From Alcanivorax sp. UBA4485 (GTDB lineage: Bacteria > Pseudomonadota > Gammaproteobacteria > Pseudomonadales > Alcanivoracaceae): DNA of 34,941 bases. Below are positions 23,741 through 32,274 of this stretch, piece by piece. Each line of letters opens with the position of its first letter. The stretch's first letter is position 1. Below the pieces are notes generated by a model. That model searched no databases and was not told the origin of the DNA. It worked only from the letters and a program-made list of their open reading frames with translations. A program made the position numbers and the translations under genes. Location of the stretch: contig DGNT01000129.1 of the NCBI GenBank assembly GCA_002389055.1, forward strand, positions 1 through 34,941. Direction: 5' to 3'.

Positions 23741-24460
23741 TTACGGCTCCAATTCCTGCCACAGGGTCATCTGACCGCGACTCTCCGCCATCGCCTCCAG
23801 CTTCTTGCGGTGGCGATCCAGGTCCGTGTCCGAGGCCCGCACCACCGCCAGACGGGGCCGGTCCGCCGCCAGGCGGCGAATCGCTTCCGCCTGCTCGCTG
23901 CCCTGTTCGCCGGCATCGGCGCCGCCCAGGGACAGCTTGGTCTGGCCGCCGGTCATCGCCAGGTAGACGTCGGCGAGGATCTCCGCGTCAAGCAGCGCAC
24001 CGTGCAGCTCCCGGTGCGCGTTCTCCACATCGTAGCGGCGACACAGCGCGTCCAGACTGTTCTTCTGGCCCGGATGTAGATCACGGGCCATCTTCAGCGT
24101 GTCGAGAATGCGGCAGCGGTCGCCGACGGCGCCCCATTTAGCGCCCAGACGTTTCAGTTCATGGTCCAGGAAACCGACATCGAACGGCGCGTTGTGGATC
24201 ACCAGTTCGGCGCCGTCCACGAACGACATGAACTCCTCGGCGATCTGCTCGAAGATGGGTTTGTCGGCGAGAAACTCCCGGCTGATGCCGTGCACCTCCA
24301 GGGCGCCTTCGTCGATATCCCGCTCGGGATTGATGTACAGATGCAGGTTGTTGCCGGTGAGCCGCCGGTTGCGCAGTTCCACGCAACCGATTTCGATGAT
24401 CCGGTGCCCGGACAGCGGGTCCAGGCCGGTGGTTTCCGTGTCGAGAACGATCTGTCTCAT
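23741..24460 (-). CDS. dnaQ: DNA polymerase III epsilon subunit (3'-5' proofreading exonuclease)
   Basis: A 239-residue DEDDh exonuclease that proofreads within the replicative polymerase core. Catalytic residues align with E. coli epsilon: Asp7 and Glu9 (LDTETTG), Asp94 (HNAPFDVGF), His153 and Asp158 (HGALLDAE). A beta-clamp-binding motif of the QTSMAF type appears as QTKLSL at 173-178. The C-terminal segment (about 185-239) should contact the polymerase alpha subunit. The ATG overlaps the rnhA stop codon (ATGA), so it is translationally coupled to rnhA, as expected for this conserved minus-strand gene pair. Confidence 0.97.
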   Translation of the reverse strand: MRQIVLDTETTGLDPLSGHRIIEIGCVELRNRRLTGNNLHLYINPERDIDEGALEVHGISREFLADKPIFEQIAEEFMSFVDGAELVIHNAPFDVGFLDHELKRLGAKWGAVGDRCRILDTLKMARDLHPGQKNSLDALCRRYDVENAHRELHGALLDAEILADVYLAMTGGQTKLSLGGADAGEQGSEQAEAIRRLAADRPRLAVVRASDTDLDRHRKKLEAMAESRGQMTLWQELEP

Positions 24461-24900
24461 GCCCCGACCTCCGATTCGTCGATGCCCCGGTTGGCGAGCC
24501 GGTCGGCGCGCTCGTTCTCACTGTGGCCACTGTGGCCGCGCACCCAGTGCCATTTAACCCGGTGCCGTTCGGCGGCCGACTCCAGCCGTTGCCAGAGGTC
24601 TTTGTTGACCACCGGCTTTTTGGCGGCGGTTTGCCAGTTACGCTTTTTCCAGTTGGCCAACCATTCGGTAATGCCTTTACGGACATACTGGGAATCGGTG
24701 GTCAGATTCACCTCGCAGGGGTCCTTGAGCGCTTCCAGGGCCTGAATCGCGGCCATCAGTTCCATGCGGTTGTTGGTGGTGTGCGGCTCGCCGCCGAACA
24801 ATTCCTTTTCCTTGTCACCGTAACGTAAAACCGCGCCCCAACCACCCGGGCCCGGGTTACCGCGGCAGGCGCCGTCGGTAAAAATATCCACCTGCTTCAA
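24457..24900 (-). CDS. rnhA: Ribonuclease HI
   Basis: A 147-residue endonuclease that cuts the RNA strand of RNA-DNA hybrids, removing R-loops and primers. The four catalytic carboxylates are present: Asp9 (FTDGACRGNPGPGGWG), Glu47 (NRMELMAAI), Asp69 (TTDSQYV) and Asp133 (ERADRLAN), together with His123 (WVRGHSGH). The basic handle region with its Trp/Lys-rich WLANWKKRNWQTAAKKPV is also seen, as in E. coli. Its stop codon overlaps dnaQ (ATGA), and the methyltransferase gene yafS lies six bases upstream. Confidence 0.98.
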   Translation of the reverse strand: MKQVDIFTDGACRGNPGPGGWGAVLRYGDKEKELFGGEPHTTNNRMELMAAIQALEALKDPCEVNLTTDSQYVRKGITEWLANWKKRNWQTAAKKPVVNKDLWQRLESAAERHRVKWHWVRGHSGHSENERADRLANRGIDESEVGA

Positions 24901-24906
24901 AAGCCG

Positions 24907-25722
24907 TTACTCCGTATTTCGTTGTTGTCGCCAGCGCGCCACCGGCACCGACACCACCGTGGGACGCTGCTGGCGGCTGAACCCGGCGGACGCGGGCAAG
25001 GGACGCATCATCGCGGCGCGTTTGCGGGCCACCAGCAGATACACGCCGCCGTTGCGCCACCAGAAGCGCCGCCCCAGCCAGTCCAGCCAGCGCAAACGGG
25101 CGCGGCCCCGGTCGCCGACGGGCAGATTGTAGAACCCGCTGGCCACGCCCTCCACTTCAAAACCCAGCACGTTCAACCAGTCGCTGACCCGGTAAGGGCG
25201 GAAATAGCGGCCATTCCAGCCGGGCCGCTGTCCACGGCGCCGAAACCAGCGCGCCAGCCCCATGATGCTCAGAGGATGAAAGCCGACCACCGCGAGCACC
25301 CCGCCCGGGGCCACGCAGCGGGCGGCTTCACGGAGAACCTGGTGGGGGGCGTCGTGGAATTCCAGACAATGATGCAGCAACACCACATCGACGCTGTTCT
25401 TGGCGATCGGCAAGGATTGCGGGCACGCTTCCAGGGCCACCCGGCTGGTGGCCTGGCGTCCGCCCTCCACCGGCATCGGTGTCACCGAACAACGCCAGGG
25501 CAGACGGATGTCGCGCAGCATGTCCTGGCAGCGGCCACCACTGACCTCCACCGCGCGATGGCCGACCAGCCGCGGAGTCCATTCGGCGACGATGGCGCGT
25601 TCCGCCTCCAGCACCGCCTGGCCGGCCTCGGTTTCCAGCCAATCATTGAACCGTTCCAGCATGTCCGCCGGCTGGCGGCGGAACGGTGATCTCGACAGCG
25701 GGGGTAACTGCATCGCTGACAT
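24907..25722 (-). CDS. yafS: YafS-like SAM-dependent methyltransferase
   Basis: A 271-residue protein with a class I methyltransferase fold. The second half of the domain is clear: SLPIAKNSVDVVLLHHCLEFHDAPHQVLREAARCVAPGGVLAVVGFHP (residues about 103-150). Motif I is unusual: VEVSGGRCQ (58-66) instead of the usual D/ExGxGxG. Position between gloB and rnhA matches yafS in E. coli and its Pseudomonas counterpart, so the symbol is based on family plus context. A basic, Arg-rich C-terminal tail (234-271) is predicted disordered. The start could be 25722 or 25713; GGGAG is close to both. The methyl acceptor is unknown. It is divergent from gloB, with 56 bp between. Confidence 0.82.
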   Translation of the reverse strand: MSAMQLPPLSRSPFRRQPADMLERFNDWLETEAGQAVLEAERAIVAEWTPRLVGHRAVEVSGGRCQDMLRDIRLPWRCSVTPMPVEGGRQATSRVALEACPQSLPIAKNSVDVVLLHHCLEFHDAPHQVLREAARCVAPGGVLAVVGFHPLSIMGLARWFRRRGQRPGWNGRYFRPYRVSDWLNVLGFEVEGVASGFYNLPVGDRGRARLRWLDWLGRRFWWRNGGVYLLVARKRAAMMRPLPASAGFSRQQRPTVVSVPVARWRQQRNTE

Positions 25723-25778
25723 TTCTCCCTTGGAACTGTAGGGTTACATCCAAGCATTCAAGCGAAGGGTAACACGTC

Positions 25779-26552
25779 ATGCAGCAAGCCCCTACGGCCA
25801 TCCCGGCCTTCAATGACAACTACATTTGGGCGATTCGCGACGGCGACCAATGCGTGATCGTGGACCCGGGCGACGCCGCCCCGGTGGAGGCCTGGCTGGG
25901 CGAACAGGGCCTCACCCTGAGCGCGCTGCTGATCACCCATCACCACCCGGACCATGTGGGCGGGGTCGCGGCGCTGTGCCGGGACCGGGATATTCCGGTG
26001 TACGGCCCGGCCCGGGAAACCATCCCGGAAATGGACCACCCGCTGGGGGACGGCGACCGCGTTCGCCTGGCCGCGCCGGATCTGGAGCTGGACGTGCTGG
26101 AAGTGCCCGGCCATACCCTTGGCCACATCGCTTATTACGCCCCCCGCCAGGGCTGGCTGTTCTGCGGCGACACCCTGTTCGCCGGCGGCTGTGGCCGGCT
26201 TTTCGAGGGCACGCCGGAGCAAATGCACCACTCCCTGAGCCGGCTGGCCGGCCTGCCCGAGGAAACGCAGGTGTTCTGCGCCCACGAGTACACCCTGGCC
26301 AACCTGCGCTTCGCGGCGGCGGTGTCCCCGGAGGACCCGGCGGTGACAGACCGGCTGGCCCGGGTGTCCGCCCTGCGCGAGCAGAACCGGATCACGGTGC
26401 CCTCGACCATTGGCGAGGAAAAACGCACCAACCCCTTCCTGCGCGCCGCGGAACCGCAACTGCGCCGCGCCTGCGAGGCCCGTTTCGGGGAAACGCCGGA
26501 CACTAACGTGGACAGTTTCGCGGCCCTGCGCCGCTGGAAGGATTCCGCCTGA
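25779..26552 (+). CDS. gloB: Hydroxyacylglutathione hydrolase (glyoxalase II)
   Basis: A 257-residue metallo-beta-lactamase-fold enzyme that hydrolyses S-D-lactoylglutathione to D-lactate and glutathione, completing methylglyoxal detoxification. The dinuclear metal-binding motif THHHPDH is at 53-59. Further ligands are His112 (VPGHTLGH), Asp131 (FCGDTLFAGGCGRLFEGT) and His169 (FCAHEYT). The C-terminal substrate-binding helical part, including the NPFLRA motif (RTNPFLR), is present and of normal length. AAGGG stands about ten bases before the ATG. It begins a plus-strand pair with mltD and is divergent from yafS. Confidence 0.96.
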   Translation: MQQAPTAIPAFNDNYIWAIRDGDQCVIVDPGDAAPVEAWLGEQGLTLSALLITHHHPDHVGGVAALCRDRDIPVYGPARETIPEMDHPLGDGDRVRLAAPDLELDVLEVPGHTLGHIAYYAPRQGWLFCGDTLFAGGCGRLFEGTPEQMHHSLSRLAGLPEETQVFCAHEYTLANLRFAAAVSPEDPAVTDRLARVSALREQNRITVPSTIGEEKRTNPFLRAAEPQLRRACEARFGETPDTNVDSFAALRRWKDSA

Positions 26553-26578
26553 AAGGCGGCCCGAGCGGCGATTTACCC

Positions 26579-26607
26579 TTGCCGGAATCGCCGCCCCTGC
26601 CTAGAAT
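26579..26607 (+). promoter_or_regulatory. Candidate sigma-70 promoter of mltD
   Basis: TTGCCG (26579-26584) and TAGAAT (26602-26607) are separated by exactly 17 bp and match the consensus at four and five positions. Transcription would begin near 26614, giving a short leader of about 25 nt. That leader has no evident Shine-Dalgarno sequence. Confidence 0.5.
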
Positions 26608-26638
26608 CAACTTAAAATTCGAATCGTATATTATTGTT

Positions 26639-28237
26639 ATGAATAAACTTCTTGGTTGTGCAGCCCTGGGGCTTGCGCTGATGGTCGGCGCTTGTGCCAC
26701 GAAACCCGAGGTGGACGACCTGCCTCCCATGCCGCCGGCGGAGCCGTCCGTGAAAGACCCGGGGCTGGCCAACGGCATGCCGGAACCGGCCCCCGTTAAG
26801 CCCACCGCCGATCAGGAAGAAGGCACGCAACAGGATCTGTGGGCGCGCATTCGCGACGGCTACGCGCTGGATTTGCATCAGGACCGCGAACGAGTCCGAG
26901 TACAGCGTAAGTGGTACGCCCGCCACCCCAGTTATTTCACCCGGGTCACGGAACGCGCGGAGCGCTATCTGCACTTCATCGTCGACGAGGCCGAGCGCCG
27001 CGATATGCCGCTGGAACTGGTGATGCTGCCGGTGGTGGAAAGCGCCTTCGATCCGTTCGCCTACTCCCATGGCCGCGCCGCCGGTCCCTGGCAGTTCATT
27101 CCGTCCACCGGCAAGTATTTCGGGCTCGACCAGACCTGGTGGTACGACGGCCGCCGCGATATCACCCTCTCCACCCGCGCCGCCCTGGACTACCTGCAGC
27201 AGCTCTCGGAACGCTTCGACGGCGACTGGCTGCTGGCCCTGGCGTCCTACAACGCCGGCGGCGGCACCGTATCCCGGGCCCGGCGGCGCAATGAAGAGGC
27301 CGGTCGACCCACGGATTTCTGGCACCTGGATTTGCCCCGTGAAACCACCGCCTATGTGCCCAAGCTGCTGGCGGTGGCTGAAATCGTCCGTGATCCGCGC
27401 CGCTACGGCGTCACCCTGCATCCGATGGCCGACCAGCCCTACTTTGAAGAGGTGGACGTGGGCGGCCAGATCGACCTGGCCCAGGCGGCCAGCCTGGCGG
27501 AGATATCCACCGAAGAGCTGTACCTGCTGAATCCGGCGTTCAACCGCTGGGCCACCGCCCCGGAAGGTCCGCACACGCTGCTGGTGCCAGTGGGCAGCGC
27601 CGATGTCTTCCGTGAGCGGGTGGCGAACCTGCCGCAGGAAGAGCGCATGCGCTGGCACCGCTATACCATTCGCAGCGGCGACTCCTTGATTCGTATCGCC
27701 CGGGCCCACCGCACCACCCCGGCGGTGCTGCGCGATATCAACGATCTCTCCGGCAACACCATTATCGCCGGTCGCACTCTGTTGATTCCCGAACCCTCCC
27801 AGGATCAGTACAAACTGAGCGCGGATCAGCGGCTGGCGGACAACCAGGACCGGCAGCGTGGCAAGCGCCAACGCGTCGATCACCGGGTGGCGTCCGGTGA
27901 CACCCTGTGGCAGATCGCCCGGGAAAACGACGTCAGCGTGCAGGCGCTGGCGAAATGGAACAATATGGCCCCCGGGGACCCGCTGCGGGTCGGCCAGACC
28001 CTGGCCGTGTGGCGCGAGGACGGCCCGGCGGCGACGGTACGCGCCGAGGAGCGCGAAGAAATGATCCGCAAGGTGCGCTACTCGGTGCGCCGCGGGGATT
28101 CACTGCACGCTATCGCCAATCGCTTCAACGTGTCGGTGACCCAGATTCGCGACTGGAATGACCGCCTGGAGAAAAGCCGCTATCTGCAGCCCGGCGATAA
28201 CCTGACCCTGTATGTGGATGTGCGCAACGCGCCTTGA
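26639..28237 (+). CDS. mltD: Membrane-bound lytic murein transglycosylase D
   Basis: A 532-residue outer-membrane lipoprotein that cleaves peptidoglycan glycan strands with formation of 1,6-anhydromuramic acid. The signal ends in the lipobox VGAC (Cys19). The SLT domain (about 105-245) has catalytic Glu134 in LPVVESAFDP, GRAAGPWQFIPSTGKYFGL and SYNAGGG. Three LysM peptidoglycan-binding repeats lie at about 340-384, 414-458 and 478-526, one more than in E. coli MltD (452 residues). The ATG at 26639 is chosen because the lipoprotein signal begins there; the TTG further upstream is part of a promoter-like element. The order gloB-mltD matches other gammaproteobacteria in reverse orientation. Confidence 0.95.
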   Translation: MNKLLGCAALGLALMVGACATKPEVDDLPPMPPAEPSVKDPGLANGMPEPAPVKPTADQEEGTQQDLWARIRDGYALDLHQDRERVRVQRKWYARHPSYFTRVTERAERYLHFIVDEAERRDMPLELVMLPVVESAFDPFAYSHGRAAGPWQFIPSTGKYFGLDQTWWYDGRRDITLSTRAALDYLQQLSERFDGDWLLALASYNAGGGTVSRARRRNEEAGRPTDFWHLDLPRETTAYVPKLLAVAEIVRDPRRYGVTLHPMADQPYFEEVDVGGQIDLAQAASLAEISTEELYLLNPAFNRWATAPEGPHTLLVPVGSADVFRERVANLPQEERMRWHRYTIRSGDSLIRIARAHRTTPAVLRDINDLSGNTIIAGRTLLIPEPSQDQYKLSADQRLADNQDRQRGKRQRVDHRVASGDTLWQIARENDVSVQALAKWNNMAPGDPLRVGQTLAVWREDGPAATVRAEEREEMIRKVRYSVRRGDSLHAIANRFNVSVTQIRDWNDRLEKSRYLQPGDNLTLYVDVRNAP

Positions 28238-28281
28238 GCTGAACCCCGCCGGCGAGCGCGGGTCACAGTAAGCAGTGCCAT

Positions 28282-28310
28282 TTGGCGATCCCTATCGCCT
28301 GGGCTATGGT
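28282..28310 (+). promoter_or_regulatory. Candidate promoter of the yejABEF-like operon
   Basis: TTGGCG (28282-28287) and TATGGT (28305-28310) are 17 bp apart, each matching the consensus at four of six bases. An inverted pair TTTGGCG (28281-28287) and CGCCAAA (28313-28319) brackets the element and could be an operator, although this is speculative. Confidence 0.35.
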
Positions 28311-28346
28311 GACGCCAAAGACCCCACCAAGGAGTCCACAATAACG

Positions 28347-30155
28347 ATGAAAGGCGCGATGCGTTGCTTAGTGTGCAGTTTGTTCGTTGTTGCCGCCCTG
28401 TTTGGCGGCCCGGCGCTGGCGGAGACCCAGCGCTCCCACGCCATCACCATGCACGGCGAACCCAAATACCCCGCCGGCTTCGACCATTTCGACTATGTCC
28501 GGCCGGACGCCCCCAAAGGCGGCAGCTTGAGCCTGCACGTGGTGGGTGGCTTCGATAATTTCCAGCCGTGGCTGCCCAAGGGCCAGGCGGCCGCCGGCTC
28601 CCAGGGTCTGGTGTTCGATACCCTGACGGTGCGCAGTAAGGACGAGCCCTTCACCGAGTACGGCTTGCTGGCCGAATCCATGGAGTGGCCCGAGGACCGC
28701 GGCTGGGTGACCTTCACCCTGCGCGAGCAGGCCCGCTTCGCCGACGGGCAACCGGTGCGCGCCGAGGACGTGGTGTGGAGTTTTCAGCAACTGCGCGACA
28801 AAGGCGCGCCGTTCTACGCCTACTATTACGGCGACGTGGAAAAGGTGGAGGCGCTGTCCGAGCGCAAGGTGAAATTCAGCTTCAAGGCCGGCGACAACCG
28901 CGAGCTGGTAATGATCGTCGGCCAGCTGCCGGTGATGCCCAAGCACTACTGGGACGACAAGCCCTTCGACGACGCCAACCTGGTGCCACCGCCGGGCTCC
29001 GGCCCCTATAAGGTGGACAGCTTCAAACCCGGCAAGCGCGTCGTCTATCAACGCCGCGACGATTATTGGGGCAAGGATCTGCCGGTGAACCGGGGCCACC
29101 ATAATTTCGGCCGCATCGTCTACGAATACTATCTCGATCACACCGTGGCGTTGGAGGCGTTCAAGCGCGGCGATTATGACTGGCGCTCGGAGAACAATTC
29201 CAAGTACTGGGCCACCGCCTACACCGGCGAACCGTTCCGCGATGGCGACATCATCACCGAAGAGGTGACCCATCAGAACCCGGCCGGCATGCAGGGCTTT
29301 ATTTTCAATACCCGCCGGCCGCTGTTCCAGGACCCGGTGCTGCGCGAGGCGATGGCCTATGCGTTCGACTTTGAGTGGTCCAACAAGAACCTGTTCTACG
29401 GCCAGTACAAACGCACCCGCAGCTACTTCCAGAATTCCGAGCTGGCCGCCACCGGCCTGCCCGACAAGGACGAACTGGCGTTACTGGAGCCGCTTCGCGA
29501 GGACCTGCCACCGCGCGTCTTCACCGAGGCTTACCAGCCGCCGCGGTCGGACGGCTCCGGCCGCCCCCGTGACAATCTGCGCAAGGCGCAGGCCCTGCTC
29601 AAGAAAGCCGGTTACCAGGTCAAGGACGGCAAGCTGCACACCCCGGATGGCGAGCCGGTGAGTTTCGAATTCCTGCTTTACCAGCCGGCCTTCGAGCGCA
29701 TCGTGCTGCCCTACGCGCGCAACCTGAAAACCCTGGGCATCAACGCCAATGTGGTGCGCGTGGATCAGTCGCAGTACGTGCAGCGGGTGCGCAATTTCAA
29801 TTTCGATATGATGGTCGGCGGCTGGGGGCAGTCGCCCTCCCCCGGCAATGAGCAGCGCGGCTACTGGGGTTCCGCCGCCGCCGAGCGCGAAAGCAGCCAG
29901 AACTACGCCGGCGTCAGCAATCCGGCCATCGACAAACTGGTCAGCAAGGTGATCGCCGCCAGTACGCGCGAGCAGCTGGTCACCCGCACCCGCGCCCTGG
30001 ACCGGGCCTTGCAGTGGGGCTTTTACGTGGTGCCCAACTGGTATCTGGACTATCACCGTTTCGCCTATCAGTCACGGCTCGCCCATCCGCCCCTGCCGCC
30101 CTATGTCGGCTTCGACGGCGCCACCGAACTCTGGTGGGATAAAAGCGCGCAATAA
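28347..30155 (+). CDS. yejA: Peptide ABC transporter, periplasmic substrate-binding protein (YejA-like)
   Basis: A 602-residue family-5 extracellular solute-binding protein, the receptor component of an ABC importer for oligopeptides (YejABEF imports microcin C in E. coli). A Sec signal peptide ends at ALA (about residue 25). Mature protein features match YejA: HGEPKYPAGFDHFDYVRPDAPKGGSL, the DNFQPWLPKG region, FxLRExARFADGxPVxAEDVVWSF-type block (FTLREQARFADGQPVRAEDVVWSF), and VGGWGQSPSPGNEQRGYWGS near the end. Length agrees with E. coli YejA (604). AAGGAG lies twelve bases upstream of the ATG. Its TAA overlaps the yejB start by one base. Confidence 0.9.
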   Translation: MKGAMRCLVCSLFVVAALFGGPALAETQRSHAITMHGEPKYPAGFDHFDYVRPDAPKGGSLSLHVVGGFDNFQPWLPKGQAAAGSQGLVFDTLTVRSKDEPFTEYGLLAESMEWPEDRGWVTFTLREQARFADGQPVRAEDVVWSFQQLRDKGAPFYAYYYGDVEKVEALSERKVKFSFKAGDNRELVMIVGQLPVMPKHYWDDKPFDDANLVPPPGSGPYKVDSFKPGKRVVYQRRDDYWGKDLPVNRGHHNFGRIVYEYYLDHTVALEAFKRGDYDWRSENNSKYWATAYTGEPFRDGDIITEEVTHQNPAGMQGFIFNTRRPLFQDPVLREAMAYAFDFEWSNKNLFYGQYKRTRSYFQNSELAATGLPDKDELALLEPLREDLPPRVFTEAYQPPRSDGSGRPRDNLRKAQALLKKAGYQVKDGKLHTPDGEPVSFEFLLYQPAFERIVLPYARNLKTLGINANVVRVDQSQYVQRVRNFNFDMMVGGWGQSPSPGNEQRGYWGSAAAERESSQNYAGVSNPAIDKLVSKVIAASTREQLVTRTRALDRALQWGFYVVPNWYLDYHRFAYQSRLAHPPLPPYVGFDGATELWWDKSAQ

Positions 30156-31237
30156 TGCTGATCTATATTCTCAAGCGGCTGCTGCTGATCGTGCCCACCC
30201 TGTTGGGCATTCTGCTGCTCAACTTCGTGATCGTGCAGGCGGCCCCCGGCGGCCCGGTGGAGAAAGCCATCGCCCAGCTTCAGGGCATCGGTGGCGGCGG
30301 CGCCGGCAGCGGTTTCGCCGGCACCACCCAGGATCTGGTCAACAGCGGCGGCGGCGACTACCGGGGTTCGCGGGGCATGCCGCCGGAACTGCTGGAGCGT
30401 ATCGAAAAGCTCTACGGTTTCGACAAGCCGGCGCCGGAACGTTTCTGGCTGATGATCAAACGCTACCTGACCTTCGATTTCGGCGAATCCTACTACCGCG
30501 ACAAAGACGTCAGCACGCTGATCGCGGAACGCCTGCCGGTGTCCATCTCCCTGGGGCTGTGGAGCACGCTGATCACCTATCTGGTGGCGGTACCCCTGGG
30601 CATCAAAAAAGCAGTGCGCGACGGCAGCCGCTTCGATGTGTGGAGCAGCACCGCGATCATCGTCGGCTATGCGATCCCCAGCTTTTTGATCGCCATCCTG
30701 CTGGTGGTGCTGTTCGCCGGCGGCTCCTACTGGGAGTGGTTTCCGCTGCGCGGCCTGACCTCGGACAACTTCGATCAACTGCCCTGGTGGGGCCAGGCAC
30801 TGGACTACCTGCACCACATCACCCTGCCCACCCTGGCCATCGTGATCGGCAACTTCGCCACCCTGACCATGCTCACCAAGAACTCCTTTCTGGACGAGAT
30901 CAGCAAGCAATACGTGCAGACCGCCCGCGCCAAGGGGCTGGATGAAAACGGCGTGCTCTACGGCCATGTGTTCCGCAACGCCATGCTGATCATCATCGCC
31001 GGTTTTCCCGCCGCTTTCGTCGGCATGTTCTTCACCGGCGTGTTGCTGATCGAGTATATCTTCTCGCTGGACGGGTTGGGGCTGCTCGGCTTCGAGTCCG
31101 TGATCAACCGGGATTACCCGGTGGTGTTCGGCACCCTGTTCATCTTCACGCTGATCGGCATGCTGCTGAAGCTGATTTCGGACCTCACCTATATGTGGGT
31201 GGACCCGCGTATCGACTTTGAGCGGAGGGCACGCTGA
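30155..31237 (+). CDS. yejB: Peptide ABC transporter permease YejB
   Basis: A 360-residue inner-membrane permease of the BPD_transp_1 family (DppB/OppB type). The first helix MLIYILKRLLLIVPTLLGILLLNFVIVQAAPGGP is characteristic. It is followed by a long periplasmic loop with Gly-rich sequence, and by further helices. The cytoplasmic EAA loop that docks with the ATPase reads QYVQTARAKGLDENGVLYGHVFRNAM (about 271-296). The insertion between helices one and two and the overall length are as in YejB rather than DppB. Start and stop codons overlap those of both neighbours by one base (TAATG and TGATG), so the four genes are one operon. Confidence 0.94.
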   Translation: MLIYILKRLLLIVPTLLGILLLNFVIVQAAPGGPVEKAIAQLQGIGGGGAGSGFAGTTQDLVNSGGGDYRGSRGMPPELLERIEKLYGFDKPAPERFWLMIKRYLTFDFGESYYRDKDVSTLIAERLPVSISLGLWSTLITYLVAVPLGIKKAVRDGSRFDVWSSTAIIVGYAIPSFLIAILLVVLFAGGSYWEWFPLRGLTSDNFDQLPWWGQALDYLHHITLPTLAIVIGNFATLTMLTKNSFLDEISKQYVQTARAKGLDENGVLYGHVFRNAMLIIIAGFPAAFVGMFFTGVLLIEYIFSLDGLGLLGFESVINRDYPVVFGTLFIFTLIGMLLKLISDLTYMWVDPRIDFERRAR

Positions 31238-32274
31238 TGGGCAGCGGCAATCCGATCTGGCGGCGCCAGTGGCGCGCCTTCCGACGCAACCGCCGGGGCT
31301 TCTGGTCACTGGGTTTGTTCCTGGTGCTGTTCGTGCTCAGCCTGGGTGCGGAATTCGTCGCCAACGACAAACCGGTCATGGTGCAGCACCAGGGCGATCT
31401 GTATTTCCCGGTGTTCAAGACCTACCCGGAAACCACCTTCGGCGGGCTGTTCGAAACCGAAGCCAACTACCGCGACCCCTATGTGGCGGAACTGATCGAG
31501 GACGACGGCTGGATGCTGTGGCCGCCGATCCGTTACAGCCACGACACCATCAACTACGAACTCACCGTGCCGGCGCCGGCGCCACCCTCGGCGGAAAACT
31601 GGCTGGGCACCGACGACCAGGGCCGGGACGTGCTGGCACGCCTGATTTACGGCTTTCGTCTGTCGGTGCTGTTCGGTCTGATCCTGACCGTCACGTCCAG
31701 TCTGATCGGCATCGCGGTGGGCGCGGTGCAGGGTTACTACGGCGGCTGGCTGGATCTGGGCGGCCAGCGCTTCGTGGAAATCTGGTCGAGCATGCCGATT
31801 CTTTATCTGATCATCGTGATCTCCAGTTTCGTGGTGCCCGGTTTCTGGACCCTGCTGTTGATCATGCTGCTGTTCTCCTGGATGACGCTGGTGGATCTGG
31901 TGCGCGCCGAATTCCTGCGCTGCCGCAACCTGGAGTACGTGCGCGCCGCCCAGGCCATGGGCGTGCGCACCCCGGTGATTCTGTTCCGGCACATGCTGCC
32001 CAACGCCATGGTGGCCACCCTCACCTACCTGCCGTTCGTGCTCAACGCCTCGGTGATCCTGCTCACCTCCCTGGACTTTATCGGCTTTGGCCTGCCTCCG
32101 GGCTCGCCGTCGCTGGGCGAACTGCTGGGCCAGGGCAAGGCCAACCTGCACGCGCCCTGGCTGGGTTTGAGCGCCTTTGTCACCCTGGCGGTGATGCTGT
32201 CGCTGCTGGTGTTCGCCGGCGAGGCGATACGCGATGCTTTCGATCCGAGGAAATACAATGACGCCGCTGCCTAG
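31237..32274 (+). CDS. yejE: Peptide ABC transporter permease YejE
   Basis: A 345-residue permease of the OppC/DppC type and the partner of YejB in the membrane channel. It begins with the conserved NPIWRRQWRAFRRNRRGFWSLGLF (OppC_N), has a large periplasmic loop containing LGTDDQGRDVLARLIYGFRLSVLFGL, and carries the EAA loop EYVRAAQAMGVRTPVILFRHMLPNA (about 233-257). Six transmembrane segments are plausible. The last codons overlap the start of yejF by 17 bases. Family and place in the operon are clear; the actual substrate in this organism is not known. Confidence 0.94.
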   Translation: MGSGNPIWRRQWRAFRRNRRGFWSLGLFLVLFVLSLGAEFVANDKPVMVQHQGDLYFPVFKTYPETTFGGLFETEANYRDPYVAELIEDDGWMLWPPIRYSHDTINYELTVPAPAPPSAENWLGTDDQGRDVLARLIYGFRLSVLFGLILTVTSSLIGIAVGAVQGYYGGWLDLGGQRFVEIWSSMPILYLIIVISSFVVPGFWTLLLIMLLFSWMTLVDLVRAEFLRCRNLEYVRAAQAMGVRTPVILFRHMLPNAMVATLTYLPFVLNASVILLTSLDFIGFGLPPGSPSLGELLGQGKANLHAPWLGLSAFVTLAVMLSLLVFAGEAIRDAFDPRKYNDAAA

